From Planctomycetota bacterium (GTDB lineage: Bacteria > Planctomycetota > UBA1135 > GCA-002686595), in assembly GCA_029259635.1 (NCBI GenBank), contig JAJDEU010000062.1, positions 62,001 through 126,000 of the forward strand: 64,000 bases of DNA, in the 5' to 3' direction. A model generated the notes under the pieces. That model worked only from the letters and a program-made list of their open reading frames with translations. It had not been told where the DNA came from and searched no databases. Both the position numbers and the translations under genes were made by a program. Each line of letters begins with the position of its first letter. Position 1 is the stretch's first letter. This document shows, piece by piece, positions 25,218 through 34,592 of this stretch.

Positions 25218-26459
25218 TCACTGCGCGACATCCGCTCGATACTCTTCCAACACCTTGCCGAGAATCGCAATGTCCGACTCGAACGTCTCCGGCAGCAGCG
25301 GACCGAACGAGAAGCGGAACCAATTCGCGTACGGCGACACGTACTCCGGATCCTTCGTGTGCGGCCTGGCCATATCGCAATCGACACCTTCGAGGATCGC
25401 GGCGCCGTGCTTGAAGAGGCGACGATTGAGCTCGGCGGCATTCAAACCGTCGGGCAGTCGCATCCAGTGGTAAAAACCTCCGTCACCGGTAAAGACGCCG
25501 AGCCCCATGGCCTTAAAAGCCTCGCCATAGCGCGCGCGCTGCATGCTGTAGTGCTTGTCGACGGCTTCGCGAGCCTGCGCCACGCGCTCGGACTTGAGCA
25601 ACTCGACGGCGTACATCTGGGACGGATGGCTCACGCCGCCCATTCCGAAACTCGAGAAGTTGGAGAGCGTCTCGACGTTCTTCTTGCTGGCGATCACCCA
25701 ACCGATGCGAATGCCGGGACACTGCAGGCCTTTGGTGCAGGCACCCGCCAAGAAGACGTTGCTGTTGTCGAGATCCCGGACGTATTGGATGCCGCTCACG
25801 CCCTTCGAGGGATGGAACATCTCGTAGGCTTCGTCGAGCAGGATGCCGTGCTTGGGCTGCTCGGCCATCGCAATCAATTCCTCGAGCTCCGCACCCGCTC
25901 GCGTGTGGCCCGTCGGGTTGCCGGGATTGGAGATGATCGGCAGAAGGTGCGTCTTGTCGTTGAGGCCAGAGCGATCGAAGTAGACCGAGTTCGGCGGATG
26001 AAAACCGTTCTCCTCGGTGAACGGCACGACGCGCCAGTTCGAATTGGTCTGCGTCATGATGTCGAGATAAGCCGGCCATTCCGCGTTGCCGATCCGGACC
26101 TCAACGTGCTGCTTCAAGAAGGCGAGCACCGTGTAGATGCCCGGCCGCCCACCCGCGAAGACCATGACGTTCTCGGGCGCGATGCTCGAACCGTAAAAAT
26201 CGTTGTAGTGATTGGCGATCGCATCGCGCAGGAGCGGGTGACCCCACGCTTTCGGGTAGAAGCGATCTTCGAAAGTCACGTCGACACTGCTCGGCAACGG
26301 CGGCCCACCGGCGAGCTGCGTCGTGAGAGGAAAACCCTGCGACCAAGGGTGCGTGCCCTCGGTCCCCATGAATTGCCCGTGGCTCTCCAGAAAGGCGTAG
26401 AGAGTTTCGTAAATGCCCATCGGCGGGCAGTTGTCCGACAAGAAGGAGTCGCGCTTCAT
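25218..26459 (-). CDS. PLP-dependent class I/II aminotransferase
   Basis: This fold-type I aminotransferase of about 413 residues has the PLP-binding lysine in GACTKGLQCPG (K243 from this start), the SNPGNPTG loop that contacts the cofactor phosphate and substrate, and the Asp of LLDEAYEMF that holds the pyridine nitrogen. FRFSFGPLL near the C terminus provides the substrate-carboxylate arginine. The ATG at 26459 (MKRDSFLSDNCPPMGIYE) is chosen; the frame is open to a TTG at 26501. The amino donor and the keto-acid partner cannot be told. A second, damaged copy of its last 230 bp lies just downstream. The family is certain. Confidence 0.9.
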   Translation of the reverse strand: MKRDSFLSDNCPPMGIYETLYAFLESHGQFMGTEGTHPWSQGFPLTTQLAGGPPLPSSVDVTFEDRFYPKAWGHPLLRDAIANHYNDFYGSSIAPENVMVFAGGRPGIYTVLAFLKQHVEVRIGNAEWPAYLDIMTQTNSNWRVVPFTEENGFHPPNSVYFDRSGLNDKTHLLPIISNPGNPTGHTRAGAELEELIAMAEQPKHGILLDEAYEMFHPSKGVSGIQYVRDLDNSNVFLAGACTKGLQCPGIRIGWVIASKKNVETLSNFSSFGMGGVSHPSQMYAVELLKSERVAQAREAVDKHYSMQRARYGEAFKAMGLGVFTGDGGFYHWMRLPDGLNAAELNRRLFKHGAAILEGVDCDMARPHTKDPEYVSPYANWFRFSFGPLLPETFESDIAILGKVLEEYRADVAQ

Positions 26460-27024
26460 GAAGTGAGTGATCGAGTAAAGGGCGGAGGGTTGCGAGTCCA
26501 AGCGCGGGTAAGAGCTAGCCGCTCGTCTCGAGCGGCATCCCCCAAACGCGCAACGTGAATGATTCGGCGCCGGTCCGCGGGGCGACGAGCATCTCTACAA
26601 GGCTGTCGTTCAACTGCAGTGCCATTAGCTGCGGTGCCATCAGCTGATCGGCTCCTGCTCTGAGAAGAGCGGGAGAGCTTACCTGCCCTCGACGATCCCG
26701 GCCAGAATGGCCTACGGCGTCGCTTTCCCTCCCGCGCTTTTGCGGCAGGTACGTACCGCAGACGCTTCGCACTCGAGAGCGGGTGGCTGAGGCGCCGCTC
26801 GGGGTTGCGGGCGGCTCGGAACGGATCGCACCGACGCGACGGGATCCACTCGGCTCGGCGGGGAGCGCGCTCGTCAATGTCGACGCGGGCGTGCGAGGCC
26901 GAACTGCCGCAAAACGGCGGCAATTCTTGCGACTCGGTATTGCAATAAGTCGGAAGATCGAATGAGCGTGGTCGTCGAGCGCGTAGCTAACGCAATTGGG
27001 CGTTTCGCGTATAACCGGTAGTTG
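26460..27024. other. 565-bp divergent intergenic region
   Basis: This lies between two divergently transcribed genes, and promoters for both must lie here. Apparent frames are basic and repetitive (RSR-type) and look like shadows. No element copy or clear operator was seen. Confidence 0.4.
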
Positions 27025-29307
27025 ATGAGTCACCAGATGTCGCAACGGGTTTGGATCGGTTTGGCGGCTCTGCCTTTGGTGGTTGTTCTCGGGTTGGTGC
27101 TGTTTTCTGATCAAACGGGCGTCGAGGTGGTCGAGTCCGACGCGAACGAGGCTTCGGCCACTGTCACGAACGTAAGTGGTGAGAGTGCGCCGCTGACCGA
27201 CGCGGGGAAAAACTCGGAGACTGTCGTCGCGGAAAACGAAAGTCCCACGGAATCGTCAACGACCGATGAAGCAAAGACGGCGGAGGTCACGGCGAGCCCG
27301 GCCGTGAGAACCGCGAGCGCACTCCTTCGCATTCAAGTCTTCGCGCCGGACGGCGTGACCGCAGTAAAGGGTGCTCGCATTGCCATCGATTCGGTTCCGC
27401 ATTCGAGGATGCCTTTTGGACGAGAGAGCTCGGAGGAAGAGCTTCGGTTCTATTGGGATAGCGGCGAGGAAGAGCTCGAGTTGTGCGTTCCGGCGAAGAC
27501 GAGCTTGCTCCTGGATGTGACCGGGGATCGAGAGACGACAAAGCGAACCTTGGTCGACGTCGTTCCACTTGAAGAAGATGAGGAGCGGACGGTTCGGGTT
27601 GTATTGCGCGCTCGCCAGGCGCTCCATTTCTTTGGGCTGGTGTTGGCAGCAGAATCCGACGAGCCGCTCGCCGATGCAGAGGTGTTGTTCGGCGGGAAAG
27701 CGGAAGAGAGTCAGCGCGGAAACGCCGTCTTGACGGACGTGGATGGGATCTTTTTCTTGACCACGTCGCAGTGGCCGGAGACGGCGACGGTTCGAGCGCC
27801 GGGGAGACCTGACGTCAAAGTGACGGTCGGTCCGCGGCACGAACTGCCGGGCACAGCACTGGAGATCCGAGTTGCACAGTGGGCGGCGATGGATCTGCAG
27901 TTGGTCGCGATGGATAAAAGCTCGGGCTTTGCGCACGGGCTCGCCGTCGAGCTCTCCTATCGAAAGCCGCTCTCGAAAGAGAACAGCTCGATCCTCGACG
28001 GAGCAAAAATTGACCCGGAGGTTGTCGGAACGTTTCCGGGGGTTACTGATCACGAGGGCAGGATTTCATTCGAACGAGTGGTGCCGGATCGCGACGGCCG
28101 GTTGACCGCGAAGTGGAACGGGCAGGTGGTGGCCGAAGCTACCTTTCCGGGGATTGAAGCCGGCACTCGCGCGGACTGGGTGGCTGGCTTGAAGGCCGAC
28201 ATGCTCGTCACGGGCGAATTGATTGACATCAACACGGAGCGGCCTGTTCCAGAGCGCGAGCTGTGGTTCGTACCTGCGCGATTCGCGGAGGCGGTCGATG
28301 AGAATGGCTTCTTCAACTCGCGCGCTGTACCGATGCACTCGGTGATGACGGACGAGTACGGAAGCTTTGAAGTTAGCGGAATTCAGCACGGCACTTGGCT
28401 TGTGGGAGCCGCTCCGGGAAGTGATGTGGCACCGATCGCGACGCGGATGAACATCAGCGCTTTCGGGTATCGCTCGGGATTGATGTCCGCCGAATCCTGG
28501 GAAAAGTTGAAGGTCGAAGACCGGTTCGGTGAGATTCGCGGTTCGAGGCGGATCAATGTTTCGACCGCCAGGAATGCGATGATCTATGGCGTTGTCACCG
28601 TTAAACATGGAGAGCTTCCGAGGCAAACGGTGGTGAGCATGAGCTCGGAGAGAGGCCTGGGCGAAGTGACGGCGCGCGTTGCTGAAGACGGGACCTTTTC
28701 GATTGGACCGGTGCTGGAGGGGAGGTACGCGCTGTACGCCATCCCGCCTTCGCGATCCGGGTACATACCGATTCGCTACGTAACGCGCGAGAAGGAGCGC
28801 TTTGTCGCGATCGAATTGTGCGAGGCCGCCAAGCTCTTCGGTCGCGTCGTGGACAACCGCGGCGAGCCACTCAACGGACGCGCCTGGCTTTCCTCTTCTG
28901 ATCCCGAGGCCTCGCCTTTCGCGTTCGCAACGACGGAGGTCAGCGACGGTTTGATAGTCTTCGAAGATATCCCGGGTGGTACCTGGGACGTCTTCTTTCG
29001 AACGCCCGATGGGTTGTTTGCGGTCCAAGAATACGTTGACGTTGTAGCGCACGGACCCGATGCGGGAACTCTCGTTGCCAACCGCGGAGGCACGCTCCGA
29101 TTGGTCCCGCCCAAGTACGGCGCGGATGAACACTTCCGAGTGACTTGGAATCAAATGCCCGTGGCTGTTTTTCGGGGGGCGGGAATTGTGAAAGTCCCCG
29201 ATGGCTCGCTGAAGATTCATTCTCCGTGGTACTCCGACCGAATTTTGTGGTCGGGAAAGGTCGGCCGCGGTGAGCAAGTGACCGCCCGCGTGAAGTCGAT
29301 GTGGTAG
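27025..29307 (+). CDS. Membrane-anchored protein with carboxypeptidase-regulatory-like repeats
   Basis: The ATG at 27025 follows a TTG that could also start. A single N-terminal helix (WIGLAALPLVVVLGLVLF) anchors the protein, followed by a Ser/Thr/Glu-rich linker (about residues 35-90). The remainder is beta-sandwich repeats of the carboxypeptidase D regulatory-like type: LRIQVFAPDGVTAVKGARIA, FFGLVLAAESDEPLADAEVL, MLVTGELIDINTERPVPERE and KLFGRVVDNRGEPLNGRAWL. The same repeats occur fused to sigma factors at 38789 and 57597, so this may be a sigma-less relative of that surface-sensor family. It ends 5 nt before a 266-bp element. Confidence 0.75.
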   Translation: MSHQMSQRVWIGLAALPLVVVLGLVLFSDQTGVEVVESDANEASATVTNVSGESAPLTDAGKNSETVVAENESPTESSTTDEAKTAEVTASPAVRTASALLRIQVFAPDGVTAVKGARIAIDSVPHSRMPFGRESSEEELRFYWDSGEEELELCVPAKTSLLLDVTGDRETTKRTLVDVVPLEEDEERTVRVVLRARQALHFFGLVLAAESDEPLADAEVLFGGKAEESQRGNAVLTDVDGIFFLTTSQWPETATVRAPGRPDVKVTVGPRHELPGTALEIRVAQWAAMDLQLVAMDKSSGFAHGLAVELSYRKPLSKENSSILDGAKIDPEVVGTFPGVTDHEGRISFERVVPDRDGRLTAKWNGQVVAEATFPGIEAGTRADWVAGLKADMLVTGELIDINTERPVPERELWFVPARFAEAVDENGFFNSRAVPMHSVMTDEYGSFEVSGIQHGTWLVGAAPGSDVAPIATRMNISAFGYRSGLMSAESWEKLKVEDRFGEIRGSRRINVSTARNAMIYGVVTVKHGELPRQTVVSMSSERGLGEVTARVAEDGTFSIGPVLEGRYALYAIPPSRSGYIPIRYVTREKERFVAIELCEAAKLFGRVVDNRGEPLNGRAWLSSSDPEASPFAFATTEVSDGLIVFEDIPGGTWDVFFRTPDGLFAVQEYVDVVAHGPDAGTLVANRGGTLRLVPPKYGADEHFRVTWNQMPVAVFRGAGIVKVPDGSLKIHSPWYSDRILWSGKVGRGEQVTARVKSMW

Positions 29308-29312
29308 TGGAG

Positions 29313-29578
29313 GATACGGAGCCAGGCTCCACTCCAAACCTCAACCGTTGATGAGTACCGCACAAACCGCAATCCCTGTGTCCGTCGTCTCGCAGGCCAG
29401 ACTCGACAACTTAGAAGAGACTCGCCCGATACTTGGCATCAAGTTATCAATTGCGGAACTGCTGAGCAGAAGTCGTACGCACGCCATGCTTTGTCGCTTT
29501 TGAAACAGCGAGCAACAAGAGAAGCTTGTGCGGTCCTCATCAACGGTTGAGGTTGCGAGGGGAGCCTGGCTCCGTATC
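29313..29578. repeat. 266-bp REPIN-like element, copy 1
   Basis: It begins GATACGGAGCCAGGCTCC and ends GGAGCCTGGCTCCGTATC. The inner arms CTCAACCGTTGATGAGTACC and GGTCCTCATCAACGGTTGAG pair with one mismatch. The last 39 bp are translated as the C terminus of the hydrolase gene on the minus strand. Confidence 0.92.
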
Positions 29579-30508
29579 GAGCCACGCCTTGACGATCGGG
29601 GCGATGTCGTGACTTACGCCCGTGTCGATGTCTCGGTAGTTGTGATCCGCGTTTTCCAAAATGTGCATCGAGTGATTGATTCTCCCCGCGGTGATTAATG
29701 CATCGATTCGTTCGATCGACGCGTTCGTGGGAATTACCGAATCGGCAGTCATGAAGATCCAGAGCATCGGAATCGTCGTCTTTGCGAGAATCGGTGACGG
29801 ATCGAATCCGTGGGGGCCTTTGAAGCTCTTCAAGAGGAGATCGGCTTCCGCCACTGTGTGTTCTCCCACTCCTCCATCGCCGCATAGATCTCCGTGATAG
29901 GCCTCTTCTCCTGCACTTAGAGGAGGGCCAGCTCCGGACACGATGAAAGCTGTGTCGGTTGCTTGGAGCGAAGCGAGGGGCATGATCCACCCGGCTTGGC
30001 TTCCGCCGACGAAGCCGACGCGAGCAGAGTCAATGCCTTCTTGAGCACGCAACCACTTGTGTGCGTTGGCGGCGTCTTGCGCTAGCTCGGCGAAAATGCT
30101 CTCGCTCTCCGTGACATTGAACGGGCGAAACTCGCCCGTTGATTCCCCGCAGCCGCGTTTGTCGAAGGCCAACACGGAAAGCCCCGCTCGCAGACAGGCG
30201 TCGGTATAGAACGAGAGGTTCGCGCGCGGGGTAGGCGCCGAACCGTGAACAAGTACGGCCGCGGGCGACGGTTTTCCGTCCGGGCGAATCAAGCGGTGGA
30301 AAGTAGCTCGAAGCCGAACGGTACCGGATTCAATCCAGAGGTTGGTTTCTTCCGTTTGTATCGCTTTGTCGGGATCAGACTGCGCGGCTTCGGGGACTGC
30401 GACTGCGGCTGCGATTGGCGACGTCCACGCGAGTCCGGTGACGATCAGAAGCGCTGCGCTGATCCATAGTTTGAGAGCGCGGCGGCGCGGGCTAGTAGAG
30501 CGAAACAT
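29540..30508 (-). CDS. Secreted alpha/beta hydrolase
   Basis: A signal peptide (LWISAALLIVTGLAWTSPIAAA) leads an alpha/beta-hydrolase domain. The oxyanion region is AAVLVHGSAPTPRANLSFY, the nucleophile elbow GFVGGSQAGW (Ser of GGSQAG), the likely Asp is in LWIFMTADSVIP, and the His in ENADHNYRD. The fold and order match dienelactone-hydrolase/prolyl-oligopeptidase-like esterases; the substrate is unknown. The last about 11 residues (DTEPGSPRNLNR) are encoded by the inner and outer arm of the 266-bp element, which also supplies the stop. The native C terminus therefore seems to have been replaced after AWLD. The catalytic residues are unaffected. Confidence 0.87.
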   Translation of the reverse strand: MFRSTSPRRRALKLWISAALLIVTGLAWTSPIAAAVAVPEAAQSDPDKAIQTEETNLWIESGTVRLRATFHRLIRPDGKPSPAAVLVHGSAPTPRANLSFYTDACLRAGLSVLAFDKRGCGESTGEFRPFNVTESESIFAELAQDAANAHKWLRAQEGIDSARVGFVGGSQAGWIMPLASLQATDTAFIVSGAGPPLSAGEEAYHGDLCGDGGVGEHTVAEADLLLKSFKGPHGFDPSPILAKTTIPMLWIFMTADSVIPTNASIERIDALITAGRINHSMHILENADHNYRDIDTGVSHDIAPIVKAWLDTEPGSPRNLNR

Positions 30509-30574
30509 CCTGATTCTCCTGATTCTATGGGTCCGAATTCATCTCGGTATCTGCGGCAGATCGCCAACGGTCGT

Positions 30575-31549
30575 TCAACACGAGAGCGCGGTCTGCGCTG
30601 GTTGAAGACCCATCGCCGCACCAAGTGCATCCAAGTCGTGCGTATCGAAGACAAAGCGGATCACTGAAATTCGCTGGCTCTTTGGAACGGAGCGTTTCGC
30701 CCAAGCGCGCGGCGCGACGAGAATGAACTCGCCCTTGCGAAGTTTGTGTCCGGCGGTAGCCCACGCTCGGTAGGTTCCGGCCGAGAGCTTGTACGACTCT
30801 TTTGGAAACACAGAGTCGAGATCGGCGGCCAAGTTTTGCGCTTCGCTGAGGTTGCGATCACCGAGGACGATCACTCTCGGTTTGGAACTCGACGATGCCG
30901 CGTCGACTTGACGGCGAAGCTCTGGATCTGGGCGCAGAGCTAGAAACCTGACGTCGCTCATGCGGTCTGGCCAGCGCCGTCGAATTTCGGAGAAGTGAAA
31001 GAGAGTGGCGACGATGCGCCCCTCCGGCAATTCGTACTTGTCCGTCAGAACCCCCGTTGAAACCTCGATGTTCCACCGAGTTTCGAGTTGGTCAGCCAGG
31101 TCTTCAGCTTGAATCCGATTGCATTCCACCACCGTAATCGTCTCTGGATCATAAGTTCCCGCTCGCGTGGTGATGGCGGTTGCGAGTTGGGCGGCGTCGA
31201 TCCCGAACTTCGTGCGAGCTTCACTACACAGTCGATCGATGAAGTGGTGCAGTTGGCCGTCGTGACCAGGCCGCTTCTGTTTTACGTTGCCGGGGGGCAA
31301 GTTGGTGTGCGATGGGCGAACCTGCATCCGGACCGGCGGCCGAGTCTTTTCCAAGACCCCTTCATCGAACAAGAGCCGGTATGCGCGCCCAACGGTATGG
31401 CGATGAACCTTCCAAGTTGTCGCGGCGTCGCGGGTCGGCGGAAGTTCTTGCAGCGGCCGGATCTCGCCATTGGCGATTTGCCAGCGGATCGCGTCCGCTA
31501 TCTGGTGATAGAGCGGGAGTGGGCTGAATTCGTCGATTCGTGATCGCAT
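30575..31549 (-). CDS. GntR-family transcriptional regulator
   Basis: The N-terminal about 70 residues are a GntR winged helix: PLYHQIADAIRWQIANGEIR, ELPPTRDAATTWKVHRHTVG (recognition helix) and YRLLFDEGVLEKT. The remaining about 250 residues form a separate ligand or effector domain that I do not recognise as FadR, HutC or MocR type; HutC-like UTRA patterns are not seen, and a periplasmic-binding-like fold is possible (PRVIVLGDRNLSEAQNLAAD). The ATG at 31549 directly abuts an inverted repeat (GGTATAG...CTATACC), a likely autoregulatory operator. It is divergent from a TPR lipoprotein gene. Confidence 0.85.
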   Translation of the reverse strand: MRSRIDEFSPLPLYHQIADAIRWQIANGEIRPLQELPPTRDAATTWKVHRHTVGRAYRLLFDEGVLEKTRPPVRMQVRPSHTNLPPGNVKQKRPGHDGQLHHFIDRLCSEARTKFGIDAAQLATAITTRAGTYDPETITVVECNRIQAEDLADQLETRWNIEVSTGVLTDKYELPEGRIVATLFHFSEIRRRWPDRMSDVRFLALRPDPELRRQVDAASSSSKPRVIVLGDRNLSEAQNLAADLDSVFPKESYKLSAGTYRAWATAGHKLRKGEFILVAPRAWAKRSVPKSQRISVIRFVFDTHDLDALGAAMGLQPAQTALSC

Positions 31550-31628
31550 GGTATAGGACCATGTGCCAGCTATACCGAATCGTCAAGATGACCTGAGCGA
31601 TCTGACAGAGGTGATACGCGGGTATACC
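31550..31628. promoter_or_regulatory. GGTATAG/CTATACC operator cluster between GntR and TPR genes
   Basis: GGTATAG (31550-31556) and CTATACC (31570-31576) form a 7-bp inverted repeat with a 13-bp spacer, and a compact palindrome GGTATACC follows at 31621-31628. The first half-site touches the GntR start codon. The cluster sits in the divergent promoter region, so GntR probably controls itself and perhaps the TPR gene. Confidence 0.6.
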
Positions 31629-31739
31629 GATGCGAAGTTCCCTCTCGGGCGCGATTGCGGCTCTGGGAAATTGGCGGTCCCCAATCCGGTTCGGCTACGC
31701 CTGACTGATTCGGTGGCGCGACTCGGTACGCTGGAACCC

Positions 31740-32657
31740 ATGTTCAAGCTCCCCGTACTCACTCTCCTTTTGATCTCGACTGCCTGCAACGCGATCGACA
31801 AGCCGGGCGAACGGCCGCACGAGGAGGCCGTCTCACTCTCGGGCGAATCCCTCGCGCGAGTCTCTCCGGCTGATGAACGGCTGACGCACTACACCGGCGA
31901 GCTCGCCGATGCGCGCGCTCGATGGGAGCGCGAAGGTCTTGAGATCGATGCCATCTGGGTCGGTCGGCACCTCGGCTACCTCGGCCGCTATCGCGAAGCG
32001 ATCAATTGGTTTACGGAGCGCTTGGTCGACTTTCCGAAGAGCGTGCGACTGCGTCGACACCGCGGGCACCGGTTCATTAGCGTGCGACGTTTTGACGACG
32101 CGATTCGCGACCTCGAAGAAGCCTGGCAGCTCGCACGAAACGAGGCCGATGAAATCGAGCCCGACGGAGCACCGAACGAACTGGGGATCCCACGCAGCAC
32201 GACGCACACGAACGTGCTGTACCACCTCGCGCTGGCGCACTACCTGAAAGCGGAGTTTGGCAAGGCGGCGGACTACTGGAGAGAGTGCGCGGACTTGTCG
32301 CCCAACGACGACATGTTGGTCGCTTCGCTGAACTGGACCGTGCACGCTTTGCGAAGAGACGGACGCGAGGAAGAAGCGCGTCGGATTCTCGAGCGCGTGA
32401 CACCGAAGATGGACGTCATCGAGAACCACACCTATCACCGACTGCTGCTCCTGCAGAAGGGCCAACTCTCGTCCGACCAAGTCCTCGGCCCCGAATCCGA
32501 CGGAGTGCAGAACGCAACCGCGGCTTACGGGATGGGTGCGTGGGCTTATTGCAATGGGGATCGCGAGCGCGCGGCAAAGCTTTGGAATCGACTGGTTACG
32601 GAGACGCCCTGGAACGCGTTCGGCCACATCTGCGCCGAGGCCGAACTGAACCGCTGA
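31740..32657 (+). CDS. TPR-repeat lipoprotein
   Basis: The ATG at 31740 gives MFKLPVLTLLLISTACNAID, a lipoprotein signal with lipobox ISTAC; the frame is open to 31563, but that extension has no protein character. The rest (about 285 residues) is helical with at least four TPR-like units, for example GRYREAINWFTERLVDFPKS, HLALAHYLKAEFGKAADYWR and YCNGDRERAAKLWNRL. TPR proteins act as scaffolds. The protein should be anchored to a membrane by its N-terminal cysteine. The function is unknown. It is divergent from the GntR gene. Confidence 0.8.
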   Translation: MFKLPVLTLLLISTACNAIDKPGERPHEEAVSLSGESLARVSPADERLTHYTGELADARARWEREGLEIDAIWVGRHLGYLGRYREAINWFTERLVDFPKSVRLRRHRGHRFISVRRFDDAIRDLEEAWQLARNEADEIEPDGAPNELGIPRSTTHTNVLYHLALAHYLKAEFGKAADYWRECADLSPNDDMLVASLNWTVHALRRDGREEEARRILERVTPKMDVIENHTYHRLLLLQKGQLSSDQVLGPESDGVQNATAAYGMGAWAYCNGDRERAAKLWNRLVTETPWNAFGHICAEAELNR

Positions 32658-32739
32658 GGTTCGGACTCCGTCGAAGCTTGGTCGATCCCCGGGAGGGGGA
32701 CCGGTCCTGATGCAGCGCCGCCCGCCGGCTGCGAAGCTC

Positions 32740-32794
32740 TCACTCCGCGGGCCCTAAATACCGATCGAGCCACGCCAACAACTCCCGTGTCGTG
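32740..32794 (-). pseudogene. Orphan C-terminal tail of an alpha/beta hydrolase-like gene
   Basis: Reading on the minus strand, the last 17 codons before a TGA at 32740 give TTRELLAWLDRYLGPAE, a typical hydrolase C terminus. Compare IVKAWLD, the point where the hydrolase at 29540 is interrupted by an element. No upstream gene exists; the frame runs straight into an element end at 32795. It is read as a relic left by element-associated rearrangement. The short length keeps confidence low. Confidence 0.3.
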
Positions 32795-32820
32795 GATACG
32801 GAGCCATCTGTGAGAAGGCC
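32795..32820. repeat. 26-bp half-element, GATACGGAGCC...AAGGCC
   Basis: It begins GATACGGAGCCATCTGTGAG and runs on for 6 more bases. The reverse complement with one mismatch is at 38796-38821. The outer 11 bp are those of the main element family, but the inner part differs, so this is a distinct variant or rearranged end. Confidence 0.6.
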
Positions 32821-32860
32821 AACTTGAATCGCTTGTTCACACAACGGCACACTATCGAAG

Positions 32861-34528
32861 ATGGCTCCCGTGCTCGCTGTTTCACAGCACCGTCTCGCGT
32901 TCGTTCTCGGCGTTTCGGTGCTCCTGCTCTCGAGCGCATCGAGCTGCTTCACTCCGCCGGTGGTTCTGCCCGCTCACACGCCGGGCTGGAAACTAAAGGA
33001 GAGCGACTTTCCGCCATCGACCGCGCTGGTCGAGGTGCCGCTCGAATCGGGCGAGGTGCTGCGCGGAATCCTCGTGCCTTCGGACCTTGGCGCCCCACTC
33101 GTCGTGCACTTCGCGGAGTCGGGCTCGTCGACGACGAAGAGCTTTAGCAAACCGAGGCAGTATCGCGATTTGGCTCAGATCGGTTTCGCGTCGCTCGCGG
33201 TCGACTACCGCGGCGTGGGTCGCTCGGACGGAGAACCGAGTCCCGAAGCGCTCGTCGAGGACGCGCGCGCGATCTATGCCTACGCGCTCGAACTCGTGGC
33301 GGGTGACGCGCAGCGATTGGTGATCCGAGGCGCCTCGATCGGAACGCTGGCGGCGGGGGCCGTCCTGCGCTCGAGCCCGCAGCCGGCGCTGACCGTTCTG
33401 TTCGCGCCGGTGCTCGGCGAAAGTGTGGCGCGGCGCTTCGGATACGCCACGCGCTCCGACATTCTTGTTTGGCTGGTCGCGCCGTTTCTGGAACCCGCCA
33501 CGGACGTCGATCTCGTCGATGTCCTCGAGCGACATGTCGACGGCGAACTCCTGGTGGTCGGAAGCGCGGCGGACGAACTCGTGTCAGCAGACGAGTGGGA
33601 GCGTATCGTGCGCGCGACGGAATCGGCGGGCGGCTCGGTCGTCGAGAGCCGCGTCTCGATCTCGTTCGGTGAGGCGCCGTTCAGCGAACAGCTTCGACAC
33701 CACATCGGCGCCACGTGGCGGGCATACAGCGTCCGGGAAGAGGAGAAGAACCTTCTGAAGCAGGCGTTCCCCGATGCTCCCGATGTCGACGCGCGCGTCG
33801 AGAACTTGCTCGCGCGAGTGTCGCCCGACGTCCGGCAGCGCCTTACGCGGGACGCAGAGGTCCAGGAACGACTCCGCCAGCTGTTCGCCGAGCGTGTTCT
33901 CGACTCCGACCTGCTCCTGGCCTCGCTTGCGCTCTCCGTCATCGACACGCGCGTGGCGGTGGACTTGCTTGAGATGGAGGACCAAGCTCCCGTTTCTAAA
34001 CGGGTGTTTGCGACGCACGACCCCGTCGAACTCGCCGCGCAACTCGACCTCGACGACCCGAGCGGCCCGCTCTCGTCTGCGGTTCTGATCGAGGCCAGGC
34101 AGGCGCTTCGTTACTGGTGGAAGGTGTCACCTACGCGCCTCCGAGACGATTGGTCGGTGCATGACGTTCGCGTGTTGTGCGAGCTCCTGTCCGAGGCGTT
34201 GGAACGCGAGAACGAGGGCAGTACCGACCGCATCATGCGCTCCACCCAATGGCGACTCGGGCCCGTCGTCGACGGAGTCGTCGAGATCGAGGGCTGGAGC
34301 GAGAACGGCACAAGGAGGGGCCGGGTCCACTGCGGCCCCCTTCTCGGTTTGCTCGAACCGGAGAGAGAGCTGGCCGAAGCCGACCGTCGCCGTCGCCTCT
34401 TGCGCCTGCTCCTGAAGGCCGCGGGTCACGCCGATCTGGTCGTGCGCGGCGCTGACGGAAGCTGGCGCATCGAACTCCTTCGCGACGGCGCCACCGTTTC
34501 CCTCGAAGACGCGAACCTCGAGCGCTAA
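32861..34528 (+). CDS. Alpha/beta hydrolase lipoprotein with long C-terminal extension
   Basis: The product starts with a lipoprotein-like signal (LAFVLGVSVLLLSSASSCF), so it is exported and probably lipid-anchored. Residues about 60-290 form an alpha/beta-hydrolase domain: APLVVHFAESGSST (oxyanion region), VDYRGVGRSDGEP, nucleophile elbow VIRGASIGTLAAG (Ser of GASIG) and VVGSAADELVSADEW (acid). The second half (about 260 residues) is an alpha-helical region without recognised domain, followed by a beta segment (WRLGPVVDGVVEIEGWSENG). The His of the triad is not obvious. The substrate is unknown. Confidence 0.8.
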   Translation: MAPVLAVSQHRLAFVLGVSVLLLSSASSCFTPPVVLPAHTPGWKLKESDFPPSTALVEVPLESGEVLRGILVPSDLGAPLVVHFAESGSSTTKSFSKPRQYRDLAQIGFASLAVDYRGVGRSDGEPSPEALVEDARAIYAYALELVAGDAQRLVIRGASIGTLAAGAVLRSSPQPALTVLFAPVLGESVARRFGYATRSDILVWLVAPFLEPATDVDLVDVLERHVDGELLVVGSAADELVSADEWERIVRATESAGGSVVESRVSISFGEAPFSEQLRHHIGATWRAYSVREEEKNLLKQAFPDAPDVDARVENLLARVSPDVRQRLTRDAEVQERLRQLFAERVLDSDLLLASLALSVIDTRVAVDLLEMEDQAPVSKRVFATHDPVELAAQLDLDDPSGPLSSAVLIEARQALRYWWKVSPTRLRDDWSVHDVRVLCELLSEALERENEGSTDRIMRSTQWRLGPVVDGVVEIEGWSENGTRRGRVHCGPLLGLLEPERELAEADRRRRLLRLLLKAAGHADLVVRGADGSWRIELLRDGATVSLEDANLER

Positions 34529-34592
34529 GTCCCCGCTCAAGACGCTCGACTCAAGTAGTCGCCCGAACAGTGTGCTCGACGAACCTGAGTCA

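Noticed and set aside
28066-29337. 423-codon minus-strand frame opposite the carboxypeptidase-regulatory-like gene
   Set aside because: It starts inside the element and has shadow composition, while the plus-strand frame has a membrane anchor and clear repeats.
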